Shown: positions 35,949-45,535, counted from the first letter of the stretch. The stretch is 64,000 bases of DNA from Rhodospirillales bacterium (GCA_018432935.1 JAHDSF010000018.1:62001-126000), one strand, 5' to 3'. Translations and numbers: made by a program. Notes: generated by a model from the letters alone, not told the origin.

Positions 35949-37676
35949 ATGGACGGGGGATCGTCCCGGGGTTGGATCTGGACACTTCTGAAGCCCGTGT
36001 GGCCCACCTTCCGCGAGGTGATGGCGATCTCGCTGTTCGTCAACATCCTGGCCATCGCGGTCCCGGTCTTCGTGCTCCAGGTTTATGATCGGGTGGTGTT
36101 CCACGCCGGCATGAGCACCCTACAGGGGCTCGTCATCGGCATGGCCTGCGCGCTGGTCTTCGACTTCATCCTGCGCCAGGCCCGCTCGCGAATCCTGCAG
36201 ACCATCGCGCTGCGCGTCGACGTCACCCTGGGCCGCCTGCTGTTCGACAAGGTGATGGCGGTGCCGCTGCCGGTGCTCGAACGCCGTCCGGCCGCCTATT
36301 GGCAGGCCCTGTTCCGCGACGTCGAGACCGTCCGCAACACGCTGTCCGGCGCCTCGGCGCTGCTGATTACCGATCTCCCGTTCGCCGTCCTGTTCCTGGC
36401 GGTCGCCTTCGTGATCGCCACGCCCGTCGCGTGGGTTCTGCTCGTCTTCGGCATCCTGTTCATGGCCGTTGCTTGGCGTTCCGGCGCAGCAATGGGCGCG
36501 GCCAGCGTGACCGAGCGGGAGAGCGGACTTGCCCGCGACGGCCTGATCGCCGAAATCATCGCCGCCCGCACCACCATCAAGGCGCTGGCGCTCGAGCAGG
36601 CGGTGCGCCCGCTGTGGGAGGGGCGGCACGCCGCCACGATCGAGCGGGCGGCGACGCGCGGTGCGACAAGCGACGGTTACGTCAATCTCGGCATTACGAT
36701 GACCCTGCTGACCTCGGTCACGCTGACCACCGTGGGCGCACTGGCGATCATGGAGCAGCAGTTGACCATCGGCGCCCTGATTGCGACCAACATGTTGAGC
36801 GGCCGCATGCTCGGCCCCTTCAACCAGCTTGTCCTGCAATGGCGGGCCTACGCCGCATTCCGGCAGGCGGTAGCCCGCCTGGGCGAGCTGTTTGCGATCC
36901 CCTCCGAGCGCCAGAGCAGCGCAGTGCGCCTGCAACGCCCGTCGGGGCGCCTCGTGCTCGAGCAAGTCACGTTCAACTATGGGCTGGACGCGATCCCCGT
37001 CATCGACAACCTGAGCCTCGGGATCGACGGCCCCGGCCTTCACGCTCTGGTCGGCCGCAACGGCTGCGGCAAGACCACCTTGCTGAAACTCGCCCAGGGC
37101 CTCTACCGGCCGGCCTCGGGGCGGGTTTTGCTGGACGGCGCCGACGTCAACCAGTTCAGCCGCGCCGAGCTGGCAGAATGGATCGGCTACCTGCCCCAGG
37201 AATCGGTGCTGTTCGCCGGCTCGATCCGCGACAACATCGTGCAGCGGCTGCCCGATTCCACCGACGATCTCGTTCTTCGCGCAGCCCAGGTCGCCGGTGT
37301 CCATGGCTTCATCGTCGATCTGCCGGACGGCTATGCAACCGATATCGGCGAGGCCGGCGGCCGCCTGTCCGGCGGTCAGAGGCAGAGGATCGCGCTGGCC
37401 CGCGCCATCCTAGGCGACCCGCCGCTGCTGCTCCTGGACGAGCCCTCGAGCAGCCTCGATCGCCAGGGCGAGATCGAGCTGCGCGATGCCCTGCAGGCCC
37501 TCGCCCGGGACCGGACGGTGGTCGTCGTCACCCACAGCCCGATCCTGCTTGCCGCCTGCGACACCCTGATCGCCCTCGAGAAGGGGAAGGTGGCGCTCGC
37601 CGGTCCCGCCCGCGATCTGCTGCCGCGCCTGTTCGGCTCCGCGGCCCGGCCTGCCCTGCGCAGGGAGCCGGCATGA
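35949..37676 (+). CDS. Type I secretion ABC transporter (canonical motifs)
   Basis: 575-aa ABC exporter with six TM segments (about 25-300) and no C39-like domain. The nucleotide-binding domain is fully canonical: Walker A GRNGCGKTT, Q-loop LPQESVLF, signature RLSGGQRQRIALARA, Walker B LLLLDEPSSSLD, H-loop VTHSP. This contrasts with the altered signatures of the T1SS pair near 11.5-15.4 kb. The ATG follows a G-rich site (GGGGGCGGG). The stop overlaps the HlyD start by 4 bp. Substrate unknown; no RTX-like gene lies nearby. Confidence 0.93.
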   Translation: MDGGSSRGWIWTLLKPVWPTFREVMAISLFVNILAIAVPVFVLQVYDRVVFHAGMSTLQGLVIGMACALVFDFILRQARSRILQTIALRVDVTLGRLLFDKVMAVPLPVLERRPAAYWQALFRDVETVRNTLSGASALLITDLPFAVLFLAVAFVIATPVAWVLLVFGILFMAVAWRSGAAMGAASVTERESGLARDGLIAEIIAARTTIKALALEQAVRPLWEGRHAATIERAATRGATSDGYVNLGITMTLLTSVTLTTVGALAIMEQQLTIGALIATNMLSGRMLGPFNQLVLQWRAYAAFRQAVARLGELFAIPSERQSSAVRLQRPSGRLVLEQVTFNYGLDAIPVIDNLSLGIDGPGLHALVGRNGCGKTTLLKLAQGLYRPASGRVLLDGADVNQFSRAELAEWIGYLPQESVLFAGSIRDNIVQRLPDSTDDLVLRAAQVAGVHGFIVDLPDGYATDIGEAGGRLSGGQRQRIALARAILGDPPLLLLDEPSSSLDRQGEIELRDALQALARDRTVVVVTHSPILLAACDTLIALEKGKVALAGPARDLLPRLFGSAARPALRREPA

Positions 37677-38980
37677 GCAGCCCAGCCACGGCCGATCGTC
37701 TCGACCTGCTATTGGCGCGACACCCGCTCCCGACCTGGCGGGCTGCCGCTTGGCCGGTGATGATTCTGCTCGGCACCCTGTTCGTGTGGTCCAGCTTCGC
37801 CATGCTGGACGAGGTCGCGATTGCGGTCGGCGAGGTGGTGCCGCAGGGCCGGGTCAAGGCGATCCAGCATCTCGAAGGCGGCATCATCAAGCAGATTCAC
37901 GTCAAGGACGGCGACGCCGTAAAGATCGGCAGCCCGCTGGTCTCGCTCGACCTCGCGACCGGCGGCGTCAACCGCGAGGAGCTGCAGGCGCGGCTCGACG
38001 CCCAGATGCTTACCAAGGCGCGCCTGCAAGCCGAGGCCACCAATACGCCCCTCGTCTTCTCCTCCGACCTCTCGCAGCGCCTCCCCTCCCAGGTGCAGAC
38101 CGAGCGCGAGGCCTTCGACGCGCGCAAGAACGAGCTGGCAGCGACGTTGAAGGTGCTCGGCGAGCAGCTGCGTCAGCGCGAGCTCGAGGTCCGCGAGCTC
38201 GAGGCCAAGGCCCGCGCCATCGCCAACAACCTCGGCCTTGCCCGCGAACGGTTCGCGATGTCCACCGACCTCGTCAAGCAGGGCCTGACGCCAAGGATGG
38301 AGCACAAGCAACGCGAGACCGAGATGAAGACGCTGGAGGGTGATCTCGACGTCATCAACGCCTCGGTTCCCCGTGCCCGCGCTGCCGTCGCCGAGACCAG
38401 GGAGCGGATGACCGAGGTGCAGCTTTCGTTCCGCCGCGAGGCCAATGAGCAGCTGACGGTGGCCGAGCAGAACCTGGCCCGCCTGCGCGAGCTGCTGGTC
38501 GAGGCGACCGACCAGCGTCGCCGCGCCGAAATCAGGAGCCCGATCGACGGCATCGTCAAGGGCGTCCGCTTCCACACCATCGGCGGGGTGGTGCGTCCGG
38601 GCGAGGCGATCATGGAGATCGTGCCGACCGAGGAGAGCCTGGTGATCGAAGCGCGGCTGAGCCCGACCGACCGCGGCTATGTGGCGGCCGGACAGCGCGC
38701 CATGGTAAAGATCTCGACCTACGATTTCGCCCGCTACGGCGGTCTCGACGGCGAGGTCATCCAGGTGGCGCCCGATTCCAGCACCGCCGAGAACGGCAGC
38801 CCCTACTTCCGCGTCATCGTTCGCACCGTGAAGACCTATCTCGGCGAGGAAGCCGGCAAGCTGCCGATCACGCCGGGCATGCAGGCGACGGTGGACATCC
38901 ACACCGGCGAGAAGTCGGTCCTGGCCTACCTGATGAAGCCGGTCTTGAAGCTCCGCCACGAGGCCTTCCGCGAACGCTGA
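37673..38980 (+). CDS. HlyD-family type I secretion membrane-fusion protein
   Basis: 435-aa periplasmic adaptor. TM near 28-46, first lipoyl half GRVKAIQHLEGGIIKQIHVKDGDAV, long coiled coil (about 95-280), second half IRSPIDGIVKGVRFHTIGGVV, and barrel KISTYDFARYGGLDGEV. It is clearly a paralogue of the adaptor at 10.2-11.6 kb. It is coupled by ATGA overlap to the ABC gene. The outer-membrane channel must be encoded elsewhere. Confidence 0.94.
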   Translation: MSSPATADRLDLLLARHPLPTWRAAAWPVMILLGTLFVWSSFAMLDEVAIAVGEVVPQGRVKAIQHLEGGIIKQIHVKDGDAVKIGSPLVSLDLATGGVNREELQARLDAQMLTKARLQAEATNTPLVFSSDLSQRLPSQVQTEREAFDARKNELAATLKVLGEQLRQRELEVRELEAKARAIANNLGLARERFAMSTDLVKQGLTPRMEHKQRETEMKTLEGDLDVINASVPRARAAVAETRERMTEVQLSFRREANEQLTVAEQNLARLRELLVEATDQRRRAEIRSPIDGIVKGVRFHTIGGVVRPGEAIMEIVPTEESLVIEARLSPTDRGYVAAGQRAMVKISTYDFARYGGLDGEVIQVAPDSSTAENGSPYFRVIVRTVKTYLGEEAGKLPITPGMQATVDIHTGEKSVLAYLMKPVLKLRHEAFRER

Positions 38981-38990
38981 GTTCCGGGGC

Positions 38991-39809
38991 TCACGCCTCG
39001 CAGGTCATGCCTTCGCGGGCGACGACGATCTCCGACCACGCCTGCCGGGCCTCGGCGGCGAGAGCGTCCATGAAAGCGTCGTCGTGATCGGGGTCGTGAT
39101 GGAAAACGAGCAGCTTCTTCGCCCCCGCCTCGCGGCACAGGCGCATGCCTTCGTTCCAGGTCGAATGGCCCCAGCCGATACGGCCGGGGAATTCCTCCTC
39201 GGTGTAGGTGCTGTCGTAGATGACGACGTCGGCACCCTCGATCAACGCCAGCACCCGAGCGTCGGGCTTGCCGGGCACGTGCTCGGTGTCGGTGACGTAG
39301 CAGATCGACTTTCCGGCGTGATCGATCCGATAGCCGGTGGCACCGTCCGGGTGGTTCAGGGCCGCCGTGCGAACCTCGAGGTCGGCAGCGAGCCGGAACG
39401 ATTCTCCGGCCGTGAAGTCCTCGAGATCAAGCCGCGCCCGCATCTCCTCCAACGGAACCGGGAACATCGGATTGTGCATCTGGTTGGCAAGGACGCGGCG
39501 GACGCCGCCGTCCGACAGGTGCCCGGCCATTACACGAAAGGCGCGATCGGAATCGTAAGCGGGTCCGAAAAACGGAAAGCCGTTGATGTGGTCCCAGTGG
39601 GTATGCGTCAGCAGGATGGTGGCATCGCCGATGCCTTCCCGGAAGAACTGCTGCCCCAAGGGACGGATGCCGGTGCCGGCGTCGAGAATGACGCGTCGCT
39701 CGCCGGCCACGAGTTCGACGCAGCTAGTGTTTCCGCCGTACCTTATGTGATGCGGCGACGGGCACGCGATGCTTCCCCTGACCCCCCAGAACCGTACGGC
39801 GAATGTCAT
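38991..39809 (-). CDS. MBL-fold metallohydrolase (RFWGVRGS family)
   Basis: 272-aa metallo-beta-lactamase-fold enzyme. The N-terminus VRFWGVRGSIACP and the RYGGNTSCVEL segment identify the family. Metal site motifs are HTHWDH, a later His in ALNHPDG, and YVTDTEH and FHHDPDHDD. Members are often annotated as cyclic-nucleotide phosphodiesterase-like or PhnP/RNase Z-like; the substrate is not established. No signal peptide, so cytoplasmic. The chosen ATG (39809) gives the conserved N-terminus; the longer frame is not conserved-looking. Confidence 0.85.
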   Translation of the reverse strand: MTFAVRFWGVRGSIACPSPHHIRYGGNTSCVELVAGERRVILDAGTGIRPLGQQFFREGIGDATILLTHTHWDHINGFPFFGPAYDSDRAFRVMAGHLSDGGVRRVLANQMHNPMFPVPLEEMRARLDLEDFTAGESFRLAADLEVRTAALNHPDGATGYRIDHAGKSICYVTDTEHVPGKPDARVLALIEGADVVIYDSTYTEEEFPGRIGWGHSTWNEGMRLCREAGAKKLLVFHHDPDHDDAFMDALAAEARQAWSEIVVAREGMTCEA

Positions 39810-39873
39810 TCTTCTCCCCTCGCCAGCGGTCGGGCGAGTATGGCGCAGAATTCCCCCCTGTTGAAGGAGGTTT

Positions 39874-40608
39874 TCAGGACCGATCGACTGCGACGGGGGT
39901 GCCGATTCCAAGCCCCAGCATCGTGTCGGCCCGGCCGCCGTTGACGGCAATCTCGACCAGTCCGCCGGAGTTCGCATAACACAGTGCCGCGCCCTTCGGG
40001 ACGTCGCCGAAGGTCCGCGCGCGTGCCACTTCGGCTCCGCCCACGCGGAGCACGGTTCCGGCCTCGAACGAGGTCGCCCTGATCCCCGTCATCGCATTGC
40101 CGAACGCGTCGATGTAGATCACTTCCGCCAGATCGTCCGGCCACTCCGGCTGGCGACAGAAGCTCTGTTCGCGTGCCTCCAGGCCGGCCAGGTCGCCGTT
40201 CCACACCCGAGCCGCCACCGGTGCGAACAGGTCGCGCCCATGGAAGCTGGCCGAAAGGCGTTCCGGGCGCCATGCGATCTCCCAGCAGCGCGGCGGTGTC
40301 AAGGCGCGACGGGCGACCATCTCGAACAGGCCGTTGCCGGGCCCGACGAACCAGCGGCCGTCGGCCTGAACGACGCACGCCGGCCTGTCGCTCCCGACGC
40401 CGGGATCGACGACCCCGAGCAGAACCGTCCCGGAGGGCAGTTCCGGCACCAGCGACGCGAGAAGGTAGGCTGCGGCCTGCGGTGCAAACGGCGGCGCGTC
40501 CGACATCAGGCGGACGACCGGCGCGGACGGCGCGTCCCTGCGGAGCGCCACCTCCATCTGGCCCACGTAGGGCCCCTCGGCACCGAAGTCGGTGAACAGG
40601 CAAATCAC
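39874..40608 (-). CDS. SAM hydroxide adenosyltransferase (DUF62, chlorinase/fluorinase family)
   Basis: 244 aa. N-terminal FTDFGAEGPYVGQME, central VVDPGVGSDRPACVV and WFVGPGNGLFE, and FHGRDLFAPVAA mark the DUF62 family. Most bacterial members split S-adenosylmethionine with hydroxide to adenosine and methionine, and the DPGVGSxR stretch fits these rather than halogenases. It is downstream of the Gld-like operon and upstream of the MBL hydrolase, all on the minus strand. A hairpin terminator lies just upstream at 40638-40664. Confidence 0.88.
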   Translation of the reverse strand: MICLFTDFGAEGPYVGQMEVALRRDAPSAPVVRLMSDAPPFAPQAAAYLLASLVPELPSGTVLLGVVDPGVGSDRPACVVQADGRWFVGPGNGLFEMVARRALTPPRCWEIAWRPERLSASFHGRDLFAPVAARVWNGDLAGLEAREQSFCRQPEWPDDLAEVIYIDAFGNAMTGIRATSFEAGTVLRVGGAEVARARTFGDVPKGAALCYANSGGLVEIAVNGGRADTMLGLGIGTPVAVDRS

Positions 40609-40637
40609 GGCCGTTCCTCGAAGGCCCGGCGGTAAAC

Positions 40638-40664
40638 GGGAGCCCGGCCCTGGTCCGGGCTCCC
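40638..40664 (-). terminator. Hairpin terminator after the DUF4340 gene
   Basis: GGGAGCCCGG and CCGGGCTCCC form a perfect 10-bp stem with a 7-base loop, starting 6 bp after the DUF4340 stop on the minus strand and followed by GTTTACC. The U-tract is short, so termination may be partial. Confidence 0.6.
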
Positions 40665-40669
40665 TCCGA

Positions 40670-41755
40670 TCACTGTACGAGAGCCGCCATCTTCAGGTCG
40701 AGCCGGCCGCTCCTCCAGTCGAGGAACTTGTAAGCCCAACCGTCCGTCTTCTTGTCGATCGCCGCCGCCTCGGCAGGAACCCCGGAGGTCGGTGCCGCAG
40801 CCTCGCCCTGGGCTCCCGGAGCCTTGTCGGGGGCGGGTGCCGGCGCGGTCGCGTCATCCGCCGACGCGTCGACGGTGAACCACATCTCCTTGTCGACCCG
40901 ATAACCGTTCATCTCCACGATCAGCCCGTCCTGAGTCACCATGGTGACGGTCAACTCGGGCGCTCCGGTCGCGACCTCCGACGCCTTGCGGACGTCCTCG
41001 AGATCGACGTTCTCGAACGAGGTGACGAGGTCGCGCATCTTGTCGGCGGCGTCCTTGGCCGGGGCCTTGCCGGCCGGCGGATTGGCCAGCTTGAACCCCT
41101 TGTCCTTGCCCTCCTCCCGCACGACGATGACCTGTTCGCCCTCCTTGGGGACCACCCGGACCTCGGCGGCTCGGGACTCGGCGACGTTGAAGAGAGTCTT
41201 GTCCACCCACTCGAGCGGATCGGGATTGATCGCAAGATCGCTCCCGGCGAGCCAGGCCTGCGGCTGGTCGGGCAACCGTACATAGATGCCGTCGCCGCCG
41301 CGGCCGGTGGCGCTGAACTTGCGCTTGCCCAGGATGGCGCTGGCCACCGTGCTTTCACCGGCCTTGAGGGTGACCAGCGTCGACTTGGCGTCCTTCTTGC
41401 CAGGATCCTCGACCTGCAGCCGCGGATAACGATCCTCCATGCGGGTCTTCTCGGACACCACCCGGAGCCTGGCGAGGTCGATGATCGCCTTCCTCACCTT
41501 GTCCTCGAGCGCCGGATAACCGCTCTTGTCGGGGATCGTCCACAATTTCCCGTTCTTGGTTACGGTGAACGTCTTGTCGCCACTCTTGACCACGATGGCG
41601 GTGACGTCGTTGGCCTTGTCGAGAAGCGATGGCAGAAGCAGGGCGTCGAGGTGATCCGCGCCCCGGCTCTGGGCCCGATCCACGACCACCGCCACGGCCG
41701 CTGCAGTAACCACCAGCGTGACGGCGCTGAGAGCGATGAAACCCTTCGCATTCAT
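40670..41755 (-). CDS. DUF4340 domain-containing protein
   Basis: 361-aa envelope protein of unknown function. An N-terminal TM anchor (about 5-27, FIALSAVTLVVTAAAVAVVV) and beta-rich DUF4340 repeats follow (TAIVVKSGDKTFTVTKNGKLWTI; WLAGSDLAINPDPLEWVDKTLF). A low-complexity Ala/Pro stretch (about 300-330) precedes the C-terminus. It is the fourth gene of the ABC-ABC-GldG-DUF4340 operon, 18 bp after the GldG-like gene. The family regularly accompanies such transporters, so it probably acts with them on the periplasmic face. Confidence 0.88.
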   Translation of the reverse strand: MNAKGFIALSAVTLVVTAAAVAVVVDRAQSRGADHLDALLLPSLLDKANDVTAIVVKSGDKTFTVTKNGKLWTIPDKSGYPALEDKVRKAIIDLARLRVVSEKTRMEDRYPRLQVEDPGKKDAKSTLVTLKAGESTVASAILGKRKFSATGRGGDGIYVRLPDQPQAWLAGSDLAINPDPLEWVDKTLFNVAESRAAEVRVVPKEGEQVIVVREEGKDKGFKLANPPAGKAPAKDAADKMRDLVTSFENVDLEDVRKASEVATGAPELTVTMVTQDGLIVEMNGYRVDKEMWFTVDASADDATAPAPAPDKAPGAQGEAAAPTSGVPAEAAAIDKKTDGWAYKFLDWRSGRLDLKMAALVQ

Positions 41756-41773
41756 GGCTGTCGCCTCCTCCGC

Positions 41774-43696
41774 TCAGGCCGCGAACCGTTGCCGCCGGCG
41801 AATCCGCCGCAGCACGGTGACGACGAGGGCGATGATGCTGACGAGGACCGGCATCGCCCAGATGTTGACGGCCTTGAGCCAGGCCTCCATCGATTCGATC
41901 TCGCTGCGCAACGCGTACTGCACGTCGCGGAGTTGCTGGCGGATCGAAATCAGCTCGGAACGGAAGTTCTCGATCGTCTCCTTCTGCTGGTCGGTCAGGA
42001 GGACGCCGCCCTCGCCGCCGGCAGAGCGGACCTGGCCCAGCTTCTCCTCGGTGGCGCGCATCTTTTCGGTCAAGGTCTGCTCGGTGCGCCGGTACTTGTT
42101 CTCGGCATCCCTGCGAATGTCCTCGACCAGGGTGAATGGGTGCACCGAGACGCCGCGGCTGCGCAGGCCGATCAGCGCATCGCTTCCGGTCAGCACCTCC
42201 AGGGCATTCATCACCAGATCGCCGTTGTTGGCGACCGGCACCGCCATTCGCTGGCCGAAGAACTGCTGCTCCTGGAGCCAGAAGCGGTCGCTCAGAAGGT
42301 CGGTATCGCCGACCAGGATCAGAGTCGCCGGTTCGGTTGATTCCGCCAAGTGCTTGGGCTGCTCGGCGGTGGCGGCGACCTGCTCGGTCTTGGCGCCGTC
42401 GGCCGGCTTGGCCGCTTCGGCCTTGGGCGGGCCGTCGGGGAATGCGCTCTTCAGCTTGCCCCGAACCTTGGCCGCCAGCACCCTCACCTCGTTCGAAGGC
42501 TGAAACTTCTGCAGCAGCTGAACCGGGCTCGGCTGCAGCCGGATCGCATCGGCGTCAATGAGCTGGTTGCGGGCGCTCGACGAGATGAGCGGCTCGAAGC
42601 TGAGGCCGGAGCCTTCCTTCAGCGAGAACGAACCCGCGCCGGCCATGGTGATCCGGCTCAGCTCGGACGTGATCACGTCCTCGTGGTTGAGGTAGTTGGC
42701 ATCGTACTGAAGCCACGCAAGGTAATCGGAGGTCACCTGCCGCCCGTTGTATTCCGAGCTGACGCGTACCGCGGCGACCCGGTCGCCGACGAACTTGCCG
42801 GGATCGAACTCGATGCCCCAGGTCTTGAAGAACGGGTCAAAATTGGAGGCGGTATCGGCGCCCGGCTGCCGCATCATCGCCGCCGCGATCCCGGCCGCTT
42901 CGGAATGGGGGTCGACCAGGATCATCGCCTTGCCGCCCCGCATCAGGTACTGGTCGATGGCGTACTTGGTCTTGTCGCTCAGGTTCTTCGGCTGCGCGAT
43001 CATCAGCACGTCGATGTCGTCGTCGATCTTCTCGAGATCGCCGTACAAAGCCCGCACGTCGAAGAACTCGCGCATCTGCTCGACCACCGCCCACGGACGC
43101 TGCCCCTGGGCGGGATCCGCGGTCATGTAGAGGCTGGTGATCAGCCCCACCACCTTCTTCTTGGGATTGGCAAGATCGTAGAGGATGCGGGTGAGGTCGT
43201 ACTCGAGCAGCGCCTCGCGCTCGGGTGCGAAGAACGGAATCACCCCCTGGTCGTCGGTGCTGTTCACCGCCGCCATTCCGAAATAGCCCTGATCGCCCGC
43301 CTTGGTCAGCGGGATTCCCTGAAGGCCGGCTGCCAGCGCCTGGTCCTCGGCCTCCGAGAACGGCTCGGGGTCGAGAACGCGAATGTCCAGCTTGCCGTTG
43401 GAGCGCGCCGCCAGTCCGCGGACGAACTCCTGCACCCGGGCCGCGTACTTGGCATGCGGCGGGCTGAGATCGGTCAGCGCCTTCGAGATGTAGAGCCGCA
43501 CCGTGATCGGCTCGTCGATGTTCTGCAGGACCTCGCGGGTCCCGTCCGACAGCGTGTAGAGATTGTTCTCGGTAAGGTCGAGGCGGGCCGACGTCAGCGT
43601 CAGCGACGACAGGACGTTCAGCGAGACGAACAGCACCAGCGCCAGCGCGATCGCCGCGGCGCCCAGGTTGCGGTGGGAGCGGTCCAAAGCTTTCAT
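41774..43696 (-). CDS. GldG-family ABC-associated periplasmic protein
   Basis: 640-aa protein with an N-terminal TM (about 15-35), a large periplasmic domain (TLSDGTREVLQNIDEPITVRLY; GKLDIRVLDPEPFSEAEDQA; LMRGGKAMILVDPHSEAAG), a coiled coil (about 545-600) and a C-terminal TM (about 612-632). This is the GldG/ABC_transp_aux layout. In Flavobacterium, GldG works with GldA and GldF in gliding; other bacteria use such sets for unknown transport. It is preceded by an ABC-2 permease (12-bp gap). Confidence 0.88.
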   Translation of the reverse strand: MKALDRSHRNLGAAAIALALVLFVSLNVLSSLTLTSARLDLTENNLYTLSDGTREVLQNIDEPITVRLYISKALTDLSPPHAKYAARVQEFVRGLAARSNGKLDIRVLDPEPFSEAEDQALAAGLQGIPLTKAGDQGYFGMAAVNSTDDQGVIPFFAPEREALLEYDLTRILYDLANPKKKVVGLITSLYMTADPAQGQRPWAVVEQMREFFDVRALYGDLEKIDDDIDVLMIAQPKNLSDKTKYAIDQYLMRGGKAMILVDPHSEAAGIAAAMMRQPGADTASNFDPFFKTWGIEFDPGKFVGDRVAAVRVSSEYNGRQVTSDYLAWLQYDANYLNHEDVITSELSRITMAGAGSFSLKEGSGLSFEPLISSSARNQLIDADAIRLQPSPVQLLQKFQPSNEVRVLAAKVRGKLKSAFPDGPPKAEAAKPADGAKTEQVAATAEQPKHLAESTEPATLILVGDTDLLSDRFWLQEQQFFGQRMAVPVANNGDLVMNALEVLTGSDALIGLRSRGVSVHPFTLVEDIRRDAENKYRRTEQTLTEKMRATEEKLGQVRSAGGEGGVLLTDQQKETIENFRSELISIRQQLRDVQYALRSEIESMEAWLKAVNIWAMPVLVSIIALVVTVLRRIRRRQRFAA

Positions 43697-43708
43697 TTTG
43701 CGGTACCC

Positions 43709-44443
43709 CTACGCGCCCTTCTTCGCGTCGACGACGAGAACGTTGATGAACAGGAACACCGCGATCACCGACGCAAAGAAAATGGCGTCGCGCGCGTCGA
43801 TGACTCCCTTCATCACGGCGTCGAAGTGGGTGAGGAAACCCAGGCTGCTGACGATGTCGAGCAGCGCCGAGGGCGCCCAGTCGCGGAAGAACGAAAGAAC
43901 GATGTCCATGCCGGCGGTCAGGAAGACGAAACTGATCACCGCGCCGAAGATGAAGGCGATCACCTGGTTGCGGGTGGTCGCCGACATGCAGGCGCCGATC
44001 GCCAGATAAGCCCCCGCCATCACCATGCTTCCGAGATAGCCGGCGATGATGACCCCGTTGTCGGGGTCGCCCAGGACATTGACCGTGATCCAGATCGGAA
44101 AGGTCAGCGCCACCGCAATGCAGACGAAGGCCCAGGCGGCCAGGAACTTCCCGATCACCGCCTGAGTGGTCGAGATCGGCAGCGTCATCAGGAGCTCAAG
44201 CGTGCCCGACTTGCGCTCCTCCGCCCACAGCCGCATCGCCACCGCCGGGATCAGGAACAGGTAGAGCCAGGGATGGAAGGCGAAAAACGCCTGCAGGCTG
44301 GCCTCTCCACGCTCGAAAAAGCCGCCGATGTAGAAGGTGAAAGCGCCGCTGAGGGCAAGGAAGATGACGATGAAGACATAAGCGAGGGGCGTCGCAAAAT
44401 AGCCCGAGAATTCCCGCCTGAAGACCGTCAGTACGTTGCTCAT
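43709..44443 (-). CDS. ABC-2 type permease (GldF-like)
   Basis: 244-aa six-TM permease. N-terminus VLTVFRREFSGYFATPLAYVFIVI and the EERKSGTLELLMTLPIS motif identify the GldF/NosY-type ABC-2 family. It is the membrane partner of the ATPase encoded 16 bp upstream and of the GldG-like protein downstream. Confidence 0.9.
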   Translation of the reverse strand: MSNVLTVFRREFSGYFATPLAYVFIVIFLALSGAFTFYIGGFFERGEASLQAFFAFHPWLYLFLIPAVAMRLWAEERKSGTLELLMTLPISTTQAVIGKFLAAWAFVCIAVALTFPIWITVNVLGDPDNGVIIAGYLGSMVMAGAYLAIGACMSATTRNQVIAFIFGAVISFVFLTAGMDIVLSFFRDWAPSALLDIVSSLGFLTHFDAVMKGVIDARDAIFFASVIAVFLFINVLVVDAKKGA

Positions 44444-44459
44444 ATCCTTCCCCCGCGGC

Positions 44460-45401
44460 CTAGTTCGCCGTCGTGAGCTGGCGGAACACGTCGTTCAGGT
44501 GCCCGCGTTCCACATACATCTCCTCCACCGGCAGAGCTTGCCCCTGCACCAGGGAGCTGACCGCCGGCAGGATCGCCTTGCCGTTCTGCGGCAGCGCCAC
44601 CAGGATGGTGAAGCCATTGACCGCCGGCTCCTCCTCGACCCGGCCGACCCCCTCCAGCTTTTCGAGCTCAGACCTCACGGCGGCCGCGCTCTCCAGCTTG
44701 ACGTGCAGGGAGACTGCATTGTGCCGCAACGACTTGCGCTGCAGCTCGGCCGGTGTGCCGTCGAACACCACCTGTCCCCGCGCGATGATGACGGCACGGG
44801 TACATACCGCCTCCACCTCTTCGAGGATGTGGGTCGAGATGACGATCACCTTGTCCTTGGCCATGCCGCGGATGAGATCGCGCACCTGATGCTTCTGGTT
44901 GGGATCCAGGCCGTCGGTCGGCTCGTCGAGGATCAGCACGTCGGGGTCATGCAGGATCGCCTGCGCCAGGCCGACGCGACGCTTGAAGCCCTTGGACAGG
45001 GTGTCGATGGGGCGGCCGATCACGCTTTGCAGCTGGACGGTCTCGATCGCTGCCGCGATCCGCTTCTCCTTGTCGGCGCCCGACAGCCCCCGCGCCCGCG
45101 CGACGAAGTCGAGGAAAGCCTCCGGTGTCATGTCGCCGTAGAGGGGGGCCCCCTCGGGCAGGTAGCCGATGCGCCTGCGCGCCTCGATCACCTCGCGCTC
45201 GACATCGAACCCGCAGATCTTGACGCTGCCCGCTGACGGTGCCAGGTAACCCGTGACCATCCGCATGGTGGTCGACTTGCCGGCACCATTCGGACCGAGA
45301 AATCCGAGAACTTCACCGCGCTCGACGTTCAGGGTTATGCCGTCCACGGCAACAATCGGGCCGAACCGTTTGGTCAGCCCTTCAATCGCAATCATCGACA
45401 C
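44460..45401 (-). CDS. ABC transporter ATP-binding protein (GldA-like)
   Basis: 313-aa ATPase. Walker A GPNGAGKST, Q-loop YLPEGAPLY, signature LSKGFKRRVGLAQA, Walker B VLILDEPTDGLDP, H-loop STHILEE; a C-terminal domain (about 225-313) is typical of GldA-like ATPases. GTG at 45401 is preferred because GGAGG lies seven bases upstream; an ATG two codons later has a worse distance. It is the first gene of the four-gene operon. Confidence 0.93.
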   Translation of the reverse strand: MSMIAIEGLTKRFGPIVAVDGITLNVERGEVLGFLGPNGAGKSTTMRMVTGYLAPSAGSVKICGFDVEREVIEARRRIGYLPEGAPLYGDMTPEAFLDFVARARGLSGADKEKRIAAAIETVQLQSVIGRPIDTLSKGFKRRVGLAQAILHDPDVLILDEPTDGLDPNQKHQVRDLIRGMAKDKVIVISTHILEEVEAVCTRAVIIARGQVVFDGTPAELQRKSLRHNAVSLHVKLESAAAVRSELEKLEGVGRVEEEPAVNGFTILVALPQNGKAILPAVSSLVQGQALPVEEMYVERGHLNDVFRQLTTAN

Positions 45402-45535
45402 GTCCAGTCCTCCACTCCACGCCTTTCCCGGGGCGCTTTTCGTTCACAAAGGCCTCTTTTTCGGTGGCCAGATAAGTTCGGACCCCCCGCCCTTGTCAAG
45501 GTCCTACGGCCGCCATTTCGATCTGCCTTCGGGGC

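Noticed and set aside
42350..44476. 708-codon plus-strand frame opposite the GldG/GldF-like genes
   Set aside because: Antisense shadow rich in Arg, His and Asp; no start-site support.
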